A stretch of DNA of 64,000 nt from contig CAYVFC010000025.1 of assembly GCA_964450715.1 (NCBI GenBank), positions 1-64,000 on the forward strand, given 5' to 3'. Shown here piece after piece: positions 19,751 to 27,572 of this stretch; position 1 is the first letter of the stretch, and the number at the start of each line of letters is the position of its first letter. The translations under genes were made by a program, and so were the position numbers. The DNA is from CAYVFC01 sp964450715 (lineage in GTDB: Bacteria > Myxococcota_A > Polyangia > Polyangiales > JAFGIB01). Under the pieces are notes generated by a model. The model was not told the DNA's origin, searched no databases, and saw only the letters and a list, made by a program, of their open reading frames with translations.

Positions 19751-19771
19751 TCGGGAGCGGGTGTGGGCCCC

Positions 19772-19983
19772 GGTCTGACCATTTTGCCGTCTAGCGGCAA
19801 TTTGGTCGAACCACCCCTAGAAGTGGTTTCAAAACCCCTCCCGTCGTCTTTCGGGCGGGGCGGCCCCATCTGCTGCGTTGCTCCTCCTCGAAATAGCCCC
19901 GCTATTCCTCGTCGTCGCGCCTTGCAGCTGGGGCCGCCGCGCTCCGAAATACTCGGTCCGGGGGTTTTGAAACCACTTCTAGG
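19772..19983. repeat. Nested palindromic element
   Basis: Outer perfect inverted repeats of 23 bases lie at 19816-19838 and 19961-19983 (core tagaagtggtttcaaaac). Between them is a second imperfect palindrome: ggggcggccccatctgctgc near 19856 pairs with gcagctggggccgcc near 19925. Just left, 19772-19812 is a third imperfect palindrome (gaccattttgccg / cggcaatttggtc). The block of about 210 bases fills the gap between the small protein and the next lipoprotein. It looks like a MITE-type insertion; no transposase is present. Confidence 0.82.
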
Positions 19984-20139
19984 TGTAGGGATGATAACCG
20001 CGGGAAAAACCGGCCGATATGTGATCAATCATGAGAAGCGGTGGGGTTAAAACGCCCCACCCGGAGAACATTATCGCATACGCCTAAACGGTCTACTCTC
20101 CTTGCTTTCACCGCCACTTTTCCGCTACCTAACCTCCCC

Positions 20140-20697
20140 ATGGGTGGATCGAGGCGTATTCCGTGGCTGCTGCGCGGGCTTTTGGCGACGCTGCTGGTGA
20201 CGCTGCTGGTCACGCACAGCGGCTGCGCCGCGATGGTGCGGACGTGGCACTTTGCCGCGGACATGACCGAGGCGCCCGCCGAGGCGCCCCTGCGGATCGG
20301 CAACCCCAGGGCGAGCGTGACGCGAGACGTCGTCGTGCTCGAGATGGACGTCATGAACCGCCGCGACACGCCCACTCTCATCGAAGTAGGCCCGCTCACC
20401 CTAGTACTTCCAGACGGGACGCGCATCGTCGGGCGGCCCGGTCTTATAGCGCAAGGGATGCAACTCGCCGGTGATGCGATGACGCTGATCGGGGTGCGCG
20501 ACGAACCCGATCCCCGCATTGCCCCCGGCGGGATCGTGCGGGTCGAGGTCGGCTTTCGCGACACCCGGCGCGACCTGCGGCGCTATGCCTCGATGGTCGT
20601 GGAGACCGGCTCCATCACCGCGGACGGCAAGCCCGGTGGTCTGCCCGCGATCACCCTACACGCGCCGCCCCAGGCCCCGATCGGACAGGACATCTGA
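20140..20697 (+). CDS. Putative lipoprotein, first of a coupled pair
   Basis: The ATG at 20140 gives 185 residues starting with a basic N-region and hydrophobic core (WLLRGLLATLLVTLLV) ending at HSGCAAM, an imperfect lipobox. The mature domain is beta-rich (SVTRDVVVLEMDVMNRRD; GGIVRVEVGFRDT) and resembles an Ig-like or LEA-type fold, with no recognised family. An in-frame start 33 codons earlier is open but lacks signal character. No clear ribosome-binding site was seen. Its stop overlaps the next gene's ATG (TGATG), so the two are translationally coupled and probably act together in the envelope. Confidence 0.6.
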   Translation: MGGSRRIPWLLRGLLATLLVTLLVTHSGCAAMVRTWHFAADMTEAPAEAPLRIGNPRASVTRDVVVLEMDVMNRRDTPTLIEVGPLTLVLPDGTRIVGRPGLIAQGMQLAGDAMTLIGVRDEPDPRIAPGGIVRVEVGFRDTRRDLRRYASMVVETGSITADGKPGGLPAITLHAPPQAPIGQDI

Positions 20698-21509
20698 TGC
20701 GCCGGCTCTCACCACTGTTGTTGTCGCTGGCCGCCCTTGCGGGGGGGTGCGCCCTGAATCTCAACGAGGCCCGCCCAGCGCGAGTGCTGCGCGGCGGCGA
20801 GATGGAGATCAGTCAGGTCTCGAGCGTCGTGTTGCCGACGGCCTTCTTCACCCAAGCCATCGACGCCGCCGACCAGAGCGCCCGCGCCGTCACCCAGGGA
20901 GAAGAGGTCGACGAGGCGCAGCGCCGGTCGATCCTCCGGGCCGCGGTCCTCAGCGCCGTGCACGGGCCCGGCTACGACGCTCAGCTGCAATTCGGCCTCG
21001 GCCTCGGCTACCGCTTCGACGTCTCGGCGCGCCTGGCCTCGGGCATCTACGGCTTGTCCGTGCGCAGGGGCTTCGACCTCGGTCTCTGGGACGGCAGCCT
21101 GGGCGCCCGCCTGCTCTACAATACCGGCAGCAGCACCATCCCCTACGTCGACGACATCAACGACGTGCTGAGCGTCGCCGATACGCAGCGCCTCGACAGC
21201 CAGCTGTTCGCCTCCGTCGGCCGCGAGTGGGGCGAGTGGGGGCGGTTGTGGTTCGGCGCCAAGGGCATGCACAGCATCTACCGTGTAGACGTCGAAGGCG
21301 ACATCCTCGATACCGGCGATGTTCGCGTCACCGGACAGGCGTACTACCTCGGCGGCTTCGTCGGGCTAGCGCTGGGTTTCCGCTACCTGTTCGTCGTCGC
21401 GGAGATAATGGCCCTGTACAGCTGGGGCGGCGGCGACATCGGCGGCCGCGATATCGACCTCGACACGCCCGTGCTGGTACCGAGCTGGGGCTTACGCGGT
21501 ACCTTCTAA
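20697..21509 (+). CDS. Putative lipoprotein / outer-membrane barrel, second of a coupled pair
   Basis: The 270-residue product has signal peptide MRRLSPLLLSLAALAGGC, a good lipobox with Cys at residue 18. The mature part looks like a small beta barrel: aromatic and Gly-rich strands such as LQFGLGLGYRFDVS, LWFGAKGMHS and LALGFRYLFVVAEI, ending VPSWGLRGTF with a terminal Phe. It overlaps the previous gene by one base. No family is recognised. Confidence 0.62.
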   Translation: MRRLSPLLLSLAALAGGCALNLNEARPARVLRGGEMEISQVSSVVLPTAFFTQAIDAADQSARAVTQGEEVDEAQRRSILRAAVLSAVHGPGYDAQLQFGLGLGYRFDVSARLASGIYGLSVRRGFDLGLWDGSLGARLLYNTGSSTIPYVDDINDVLSVADTQRLDSQLFASVGREWGEWGRLWFGAKGMHSIYRVDVEGDILDTGDVRVTGQAYYLGGFVGLALGFRYLFVVAEIMALYSWGGGDIGGRDIDLDTPVLVPSWGLRGTF

Positions 21510-21566
21510 CCCCTTCCCCCTCGGGCGCAGTGACATTTCTGCTGTTTCGCGGCAATCTGGTCGACC

Positions 21567-22343
21567 ATGCGGACCGTTACCGCGCTGGCTCTGGCCGTGC
21601 TCCTGATCGCGCCCGGCGCGATCGGCTGCGTCGAGGCCACTGACGAGCGGGGCTCGGACAGCGGCGGCTCGGCCGCGGGCGCGGCCGGCAGCGGCGGGGC
21701 GGGCTCTGGCGGTGCCGGCAGCTCGGGTATCGGCGGAGCCGGGCCGGGAGGAGATGGAGCGAGCGGACAGGGCTCGGAGCCGCTACCGGACGGCGGCACG
21801 GCCGGCGCACAGCCCGCGGCCGGCAGCGGAGGAAGCGATACCGGCGCCGCGGGCGGCACGGCCGGCGGTACCGGGGGCTCGCAAGCCGGCAGCGGCGGCG
21901 GCGGATGCGTCGATGTCAGCGGCGTGGACTACGGCCTGTGCCGGATGCTGATTGGCTGGGGCTTTGACGGGGAGAAGTGCCGGAGCTTCGGCGGGTGCGA
22001 CTGCGAGCCCAACTGCGATCACTTCTACGATGACGCTATCTCCTGCGCCACCGCTTGCGCGGCAAACGGTGGCTGCGACCTATCGCTGATGAAGCGCGAT
22101 CTGGCGCCCGACCAGATGTGCGACACGGTCTTCGTCTGCGTCGAACCGACAGCGAGCGATGCGTTCAGCGGGATCTTACCCGGCGTATCCTGCCCGGGCG
22201 ACGGGGGCTGGTCCTGCACCGACGCGGCTACCTGTGATACCGCCTACGGACACTACTATATAACCGACGAGCAGTGGACCGAGATCTGTGCGCTCAGCCT
22301 CTTGCCCGAGGTGCGCGAGCTGGTCTGCATGGTCTGGCTCTGA
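21567..22343 (+). CDS. Gly/Ser/Ala-linker lipoprotein with Cys-rich C-terminal domain
   Basis: The 258-residue product has a signal peptide with lipobox GAIGC (Cys 21). Residues about 31-113 are almost entirely Gly, Ala and Ser with scattered Pro and Asp, a flexible low-complexity stalk. A compact Cys-rich domain follows (about 114-258, with some fifteen cysteines) and probably forms disulfides outside the inner membrane. The layout, tether plus stalk plus Cys knot, is common in surface lipoproteins of myxobacteria. The stalk DNA is repetitive and could vary in length. The protein at 39351 has the same plan. The function is unknown. Confidence 0.68.
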   Translation: MRTVTALALAVLLIAPGAIGCVEATDERGSDSGGSAAGAAGSGGAGSGGAGSSGIGGAGPGGDGASGQGSEPLPDGGTAGAQPAAGSGGSDTGAAGGTAGGTGGSQAGSGGGGCVDVSGVDYGLCRMLIGWGFDGEKCRSFGGCDCEPNCDHFYDDAISCATACAANGGCDLSLMKRDLAPDQMCDTVFVCVEPTASDAFSGILPGVSCPGDGGWSCTDAATCDTAYGHYYITDEQWTEICALSLLPEVRELVCMVWL

Positions 22344-22535
22344 AAAAGGCCGAAATAGCGCTCCTACAAAAATGTAGGCGAGGACCGGACCACCTTGCCC
22401 CTACGCCCGATCGGTCGTAGGTAAGGTCCGTCAGCTATCGTTTACCGCTACCGGTCGTCATCGACCCTGATCGGAAGCGCGGCGGGCCGACCCGGCGTTC
22501 GCCGGATGGATGGGACAAAGACGGGAGTAGCGAGG

Positions 22536-24116
22536 ATGTGCGGAATTGCCGGATGCGTCGGCGTCCAGGACACCAAGACGATCGAGCGGATGTTGGACGC
22601 GTTGCCCCACCGGGGCCCGGACGATCGCGGCATCCATACCCACGGCCGGTTCGTGCTCGGCCATACGCGGCTTTCCATCGTCGACGTGCTCAAGGGCCAC
22701 CAGCCCATCCTGGCCAACGGGGGTAACAGCGGCATCATCTGCAACGGCGAGATCTACAACTATCAGTCAATCCGCGACGACCTGGCCGTCAGGTATCCCT
22801 TTACCACCCACTCCGACTCCGAGGTGGTGCTACATCTGTACCAGGAAAAGGGCCCGGAGTGCGTGCGCGAGCTGGACGGCATGTTCGCCTTTGCTCTCTA
22901 TCGCGGCGACGACTTCATGCTGGCGCGCGACCCCATCGGCATCAAGCCTCTTTATTACGGCTATCGCGACGGCAACTTCTACTTCAGCTCGGAGCTGGGG
23001 GCCATGAGCCTGTCGGGCGTGCCCGAGGTCTACGAGTTCCCCCACGGGCACTATTACACGCCGGAGCAAGGGTTCGTGCGGTACTACCAGGTGCCGCGGC
23101 CGCGGGGCTGGCACCTGACCCAGGTCGATCACGCGGCGCGGCTCATCCGTTCTACCCTGGAGCACTCGGTCCGCAAGCGCCTTTTGGCCGACAAGCAGAT
23201 CCAGGTGGGCGCCTTCTGCAGCGGCGGGCTGGACAGCAGCTTGATCGCCGCCATCGCCGCCCGCGAGATGCCCCATTTACACACCTTTGCTGTCGGTATG
23301 CGCGACCCGTCGGGCCGGGAGAGCGACGATCTGATCGCCGCCCGGCTGGCGGCCGAGTATATCGGCACCGAGCACCACGAGTACCTGATCAGCGAGGACG
23401 ACTACTACCAAGCCTTGCCGCACGTCATCCGGAAGCTGGAGACCTACGATCCGTCGCTGGTGCGTTGCGCCGTGCCCTGTTACTTCACCTGCCGGCTGGC
23501 GGCCGATTACGTGACGGTGGTGCTGACCGGCGAGGGAGCGGACGAGATCTTCGCGGGTTACCACTACATGAAGCGTTTTAGGGGGGAAGAGGTCAACCGG
23601 GAAGCGCAACGGCTGATCGCCGGGGTGCACAACATCAACCTACAGAGAGCCGACCGCATGGGCATGCTCTTCAGCCTGGAGCTCAGGGTTCCCTTTTTCG
23701 ACACCGATCTGATCGAGCTCGGCATGAAGGTCTCGCCAGCGCTGAAGATCCGGGAGCGGGACGGGGACAAGATCGAGAAATGGATCCTGCGCCAGGCCTT
23801 TGCCGGTACCGGGTACCTGCCCGACCAGATCCTCTGGCGCTACAAGCTGCAATTCACCCAGGGCGCGGGGTGCGAGACCCTGGGCGAGCGTCTGGCCGAG
23901 AGCGAAATTTCGGACGACGAGCTGGAGCGCATACGCGAGCAGAACCCCGGGGCGGTCATCAACAGCAAGGAAGCCGCGTACTACTACCGTATATTTCGGC
24001 GGTACCACCCGCAGGACTCGGTGTTGAAGTCCATCGGCATCTGGAGCGGGTTCGACTACGCGGAGGAGCGGGAGAAACGTTCGGGCACCATCACCGTGCG
24101 ACAGACAGGGACGTAG
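22536..24116 (+). CDS. asnB: Asparagine synthase (glutamine-hydrolysing), AsnB type
   Basis: The enzyme makes asparagine from aspartate, ATP and glutamine ammonia. The start must be the ATG at 22536, because the N-terminal nucleophile Cys2 follows Met directly (MCGIAGCVG); an ATG ten codons upstream is in frame but would bury it. The class II amidotransferase domain covers residues 1-190 (HRGPDD, NGEIYNY, DSEVVLH). The synthase domain has the PP-loop SGGLDSS at about 227-233 and TGEGADEIFAGYHYMKRF later. The length of 526 residues is typical. The final codons and the stop lie inside the left arm of a palindromic repeat. No aspartate-pathway gene is adjacent. Confidence 0.93.
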   Translation: MCGIAGCVGVQDTKTIERMLDALPHRGPDDRGIHTHGRFVLGHTRLSIVDVLKGHQPILANGGNSGIICNGEIYNYQSIRDDLAVRYPFTTHSDSEVVLHLYQEKGPECVRELDGMFAFALYRGDDFMLARDPIGIKPLYYGYRDGNFYFSSELGAMSLSGVPEVYEFPHGHYYTPEQGFVRYYQVPRPRGWHLTQVDHAARLIRSTLEHSVRKRLLADKQIQVGAFCSGGLDSSLIAAIAAREMPHLHTFAVGMRDPSGRESDDLIAARLAAEYIGTEHHEYLISEDDYYQALPHVIRKLETYDPSLVRCAVPCYFTCRLAADYVTVVLTGEGADEIFAGYHYMKRFRGEEVNREAQRLIAGVHNINLQRADRMGMLFSLELRVPFFDTDLIELGMKVSPALKIRERDGDKIEKWILRQAFAGTGYLPDQILWRYKLQFTQGAGCETLGERLAESEISDDELERIREQNPGAVINSKEAAYYYRIFRRYHPQDSVLKSIGIWSGFDYAEEREKRSGTITVRQTGT

Positions 24117-24199
24117 CTACATTATTTACAGTATTTCGCTCTCGGATGCGCGTCCGGACCCGTCCACGCATTAATGTAAATAATGTAGCTACGTCCCTG
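24106..24199. repeat. Terminal-inverted-repeat element, 25-base perfect arms
   Basis: Arms at 24106-24130 and 24175-24199 are exact reverse complements (core gacgtagctacattattt), with a 44-base spacer. The left arm provides the last codons and TAG stop of asnB. Downstream, ctggcaccc is repeated three times (24197-24234). The design matches the element at 7143-7253, but the sequence is different. Confidence 0.9.
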
Positions 24200-24231
24200 G
24201 CACCCCCGTCCCTGGCACCCTACCTGGCACC

Positions 24232-25566
24232 CTACGCGGGGTCACCGGAACCGCGCGGCGGTGACGTTCCGGAAACCGGCGGTACCCGTGAGCTAGGCAG
24301 GAGAATCGGGCGCGCGGTTCCGGTGACCCGGAGGGGGGGGAGGAGGTAGAGCAGCAGGGCGATGGCGAGCAGCGCCAGGGCGCGAAGCCAGACCAGCAGG
24401 GTTAAAGCTACCGTCCAGGGGCCGCCCTCGGCCGCAGCGGTCCCCCACCTGAAGCGGCCGAGCTCATCGACGACGCCAGCATAGGCGAAGGGGAAGATAG
24501 CCGCGTTGAATAGATCGAGCGCGACCAGCAGCGCGCAAAGCGCGACCAGGTTCCGACGGTCGGCAGAGGCCATGGCCAGCAGCAGCGGCGGATAGAACCA
24601 GAGGTTGAACTGGGGAGAGTAGACGCGGTTGAGCACCAGAAGCGCCATACAGACCAGCGCGACCTTGGCTGCCCAGGGCATCTGGCGCCGGGTTAGCAGC
24701 ACCGCGGCCGCGGCCGCCAGGGACAGCCAGGAAGCGAACCGCTCGCAGGGCAACTCACCGATCCAGAGGGCGCTGGCGCCGAGCACGGTGTCCGGGGCCA
24801 GGTGGCGATCGGAGTGGAACCGGTAGGTGTTGAGCCAGTAGTAGAGGTCTCCCTTCAGGATCAGGCTTGCGATCACAAAGGGTGCGTTCACCCAGAGCAG
24901 GACCAGGGCCATCACCTTGAAGGCTTTCAGCGCGTTGCGCCGCATCTCGGTCCGCTCCTGCCCGAGCTGCTGTACGGCGATGGCGATGGCTGGATACCAC
25001 TTGAGGGTGACGCCCAGGGACCAGATGGCCACGGCCCGCAAGGGCTTTCCGGCCCGATGCGCCGCGTACCCGCCGAGCAGCAGAAGCGCAACCGTGCTCT
25101 CGAAGCGCACCGGCGAGAGGATGACCACCGAGGGAAGCGCGAGCCAGAGCAGTGCGATCAGGCTCGCCCGCAAACCGCCCGCGCCGCGGGCGAGGCGGTA
25201 GAGCAGATAGGCAGAGCCGAGATCGGCGACAAAGGAGAGCCCGACCTGCAGGCGCAGGGTCTGCTCGAATCGCGTCGCACCGAATACGGCGCCCAAAATC
25301 CCGTAGAGCAGGCCGGCTCCCACCGGATACTCCCTGGAAAAATCGACGTAGGGGATTCTTCCGTCGTCGAGAATACGCCGGATGAACCCCGCCCACGGAG
25401 CCACGTCCGCACACAAAAAGCGCCAGGACGGGGCGCTATCGTGGTGCTCGATGAGCCAGAGGCCGAAGCCCGCCTTGACCGCTACAGCCGCCAGAATGCC
25501 CGTCGCCAGCAGCAGCCGCAGGGGGGAGCCGAAAGCTGGTCGGTCGGACGGGTCGCGGTCGGTCAT
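24232..25566 (-). CDS. GT87-like (DUF2029) polyprenyl-sugar glycosyltransferase, membrane
   Basis: The 444-residue integral membrane protein has about ten hydrophobic segments. After the first membrane segment comes a periplasmic loop with acidic residues, DVAPWAGFIRRILDDGRIPYV, followed by DFSREYPVG, the pattern of GT-C fold mannosyltransferases of family GT87, which use polyprenyl-phosphate sugars. The last about 30 residues (after LLYLLPP) are translated from a palindromic repeat, so the original C-terminus was probably changed. It is third in a minus-strand operon after the sulfatase and another GT-C protein, with a gap of 6 bases. The operon probably builds or modifies an envelope glycan. 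The substrate is unknown. Confidence 0.72.
   Translation of the reverse strand: MTDRDPSDRPAFGSPLRLLLATGILAAVAVKAGFGLWLIEHHDSAPSWRFLCADVAPWAGFIRRILDDGRIPYVDFSREYPVGAGLLYGILGAVFGATRFEQTLRLQVGLSFVADLGSAYLLYRLARGAGGLRASLIALLWLALPSVVILSPVRFESTVALLLLGGYAAHRAGKPLRAVAIWSLGVTLKWYPAIAIAVQQLGQERTEMRRNALKAFKVMALVLLWVNAPFVIASLILKGDLYYWLNTYRFHSDRHLAPDTVLGASALWIGELPCERFASWLSLAAAAAVLLTRRQMPWAAKVALVCMALLVLNRVYSPQFNLWFYPPLLLAMASADRRNLVALCALLVALDLFNAAIFPFAYAGVVDELGRFRWGTAAAEGGPWTVALTLLVWLRALALLAIALLLYLLPPLRVTGTARPILLPSSRVPPVSGTSPPRGSGDPA
24239..24329. repeat. Terminal-inverted-repeat element, 19-base arms, type shared with 31.3 kb
   Basis: Perfect arms gggtcaccggaaccgcgcg (24239-24257) and its reverse complement (24311-24329) enclose 53 bases. 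The arm differs at one position from that of the element at 31304-31395, and the total lengths are 91 and 92 bases. The element encodes the C-terminal tail of the GT87-like protein on the minus strand. Confidence 0.88.
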
Positions 25567-25572
25567 ACGCCT

Positions 25573-27570
25573 TTACTCGCAGGCGGCCGGGGCGCCCAGC
25601 TCGTGCCTGAGCTCGGACAGCCACCGGTCTCGGGTGGGGTCGACGTCTATCTCGGACAACATGCGGCCGGCCCGCTCCGGCTGGCCGCGCTGGATGGCCA
25701 GCGCGATGCCGAGCGCGATGGTGAGACGGTTCTCGCCTTCCGCCCGCGCTATCCGCAGGGCGCGCTCGGCTTCCGCGAGCCGGCAGAGACGGATTCCGAT
25801 CATCGCGGCTAGGATCTGCGCGGTCGAGAGGTTCATGTTCCGTTCGAGCGCCGGTACGAGATCCTGTAAAGCCTGGCGGTAGCTCTCGCGCCTCTCGGGG
25901 TCGGTCGCCGGCGCAAGGCCGTCGGTGCCGTTGTCCCTGAGGTAGGGTGAGAGCCGCAGCAGAGCTCGCTGCAATCCCAGGTAGGCCTCGGCGCCCGGCC
26001 CCTCTCCGATCCGGCCGATCTCGGCTCGCGCCCTTTCTCGCTCGTCCGGCCCAAAAACCCGGATGGCCAGATTGGGCGCCAGCACCTCGATGGACCGCTC
26101 GCGGGGCAGGCCGCGTACGAAGAGCAGGTGGCGGTCGCCGATGGTGGCCAGACCGAAGCCGGGGTGCTTCGCGAGCATCGCGATCGAGGCGGCATGCTCC
26201 GGTCGGTTGTGGCGCAGCACGATGGCGTCCACGCCCTTTTCCTCCGCCAGGGCCAGAAGCCGTGCGGGCTCGGCCAGGTCACCCGATACTCTTTGTAACA
26301 CATCGAGCGGATAGACGGATTGGCGGCCGTCGATCAGCACCCGGCTCTTGGGGACCGCGAAGCTCAGGTACCAGCTGTCTTCCATCAGAGCGGCGATGCG
26401 CGCTCGCGGACGGTGCCGCGCGAGCCAGCGGCCCGGGGCCGCAGGAAGGTTGCGGACCGATATCCCCCAGCCCGGCTGCTGGTACGGTTTTCGGTCCTCC
26501 GCCACCGAGGGCAGCCAGAGCAGGCCCAGTAGACCGACGGCGGGCAACGCCAGGCGCAAGCCCGGCCGGCGAGCCCACGGGTGCAGGCGCGTCGCCACGC
26601 CCTCGGCCACTACCGGAGCGCCGAAGAGCAGGGCCAGATCGATGAAGCGGGTCGAGCGACCGGCCATGATCAGCATTCCCAGGACCATCAGCAGGCTGGA
26701 GCGGCCGGGGGGTCCCGCTCGCCACAGCGGGGCAATGCTCCAGGCCAGCAAGCCGAGCGCCGCGAGAAAGATGGCGATGTCCCAGCCGTCACCCCGCTGT
26801 GCGAGGGGGGTCCACTCGCCGATGAACCAGCGCGTGCCCTCGCTGCCGATGTGCATCACGGTCTCCAGCATGATGGCCGGACCCCAGGGGGAGACGCAGC
26901 TGCCCAGGACGAGCGCTGCCAGCACCGCCCCATAAACTCGTTGCCGCTTCGGGTCGCCCAGGTGCCCGACCAGAAAGGCGCCGGTAACTAGAAAGCCCAG
27001 CGGTCCCGAACCGTGCAGGTTGGTCCAGGCGATTTGCAGGGCGCAGAGCAGGCCCAGCGTGCCCCAGGGAAGGCGAGGATCCTCATCCTCGCGGCGGGCC
27101 AGATAGAGCAGGCGCTCGAACAGCACCGCGCAGGCCAGCAGACCGAACAGGTGGGGCCGGACGCTGAAGCGAATGCGTAGCGCCGGGATCGCCCACAGAT
27201 AAAACAGGGCGCAGAGCCAGGGCGCCAGCTGGTGGCGGTAGCAGGTGCGAACCAGCACCACGGCCACGGCCGCGATCACCGCCACCTTGGTCGCGACCAA
27301 CAGCGGCGCGCCCCCCAGGTCGAACAGCAGCCAGAGCAGCAGCCCGGTCGCCCAGTTGGCGTTGCGCCAGGGTTGCGGGCTGTCGAAGTAAAAGGAAAAG
27401 GTGTCGTGGCCGGGGACGCGCCCGAGCTGCCAGATCTGCCGCCCCGCGGCCAGGTGGCCGAAGGTGTCGTTGGTCCAGACCGGAAAGAAGGCGGCGAAGC
27501 CGAGCACGGCCGCGGCCGCCAGTGCCGCCGACAGCCTCGAATCTTCCGGTAGCTTCGATCCCAACGGCAC
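25573..27570 (-). CDS. Large GT-C-like membrane protein with C-terminal helical-repeat domain
   Basis: The 665-residue protein has about ten to twelve membrane segments in the first 420 residues and a soluble C-terminal part of about 240 residues with TPR-like helices. The N-terminal loop reads WTNDTFGHLAAGRQIWQLG then VPGHDTFSF, a motif recurring in uncharacterised GT-C type membrane proteins; the Asp in NDTFGH would fit a catalytic role. The start appears to be GTG at 27570, although a TTG two codons on has a better-spaced AGAGG. Only two bases separate it from the stop of the upstream sulfatase gene, so the three genes are one operon. A glycosyltransferase role is inferred. Confidence 0.65.
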   Translation of the reverse strand: MPLGSKLPEDSRLSAALAAAAVLGFAAFFPVWTNDTFGHLAAGRQIWQLGRVPGHDTFSFYFDSPQPWRNANWATGLLLWLLFDLGGAPLLVATKVAVIAAVAVVLVRTCYRHQLAPWLCALFYLWAIPALRIRFSVRPHLFGLLACAVLFERLLYLARREDEDPRLPWGTLGLLCALQIAWTNLHGSGPLGFLVTGAFLVGHLGDPKRQRVYGAVLAALVLGSCVSPWGPAIMLETVMHIGSEGTRWFIGEWTPLAQRGDGWDIAIFLAALGLLAWSIAPLWRAGPPGRSSLLMVLGMLIMAGRSTRFIDLALLFGAPVVAEGVATRLHPWARRPGLRLALPAVGLLGLLWLPSVAEDRKPYQQPGWGISVRNLPAAPGRWLARHRPRARIAALMEDSWYLSFAVPKSRVLIDGRQSVYPLDVLQRVSGDLAEPARLLALAEEKGVDAIVLRHNRPEHAASIAMLAKHPGFGLATIGDRHLLFVRGLPRERSIEVLAPNLAIRVFGPDERERARAEIGRIGEGPGAEAYLGLQRALLRLSPYLRDNGTDGLAPATDPERRESYRQALQDLVPALERNMNLSTAQILAAMIGIRLCRLAEAERALRIARAEGENRLTIALGIALAIQRGQPERAGRMLSEIDVDPTRDRWLSELRHELGAPAACE

Positions 27571-27572
27571 CT

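Noticed and set aside
22363..22378. Small hairpin cctaca-aaaa-tgtagg after the Gly-rich lipoprotein
   Set aside because: The stem is only six base pairs and no U-tract follows; not strong enough to call a terminator.
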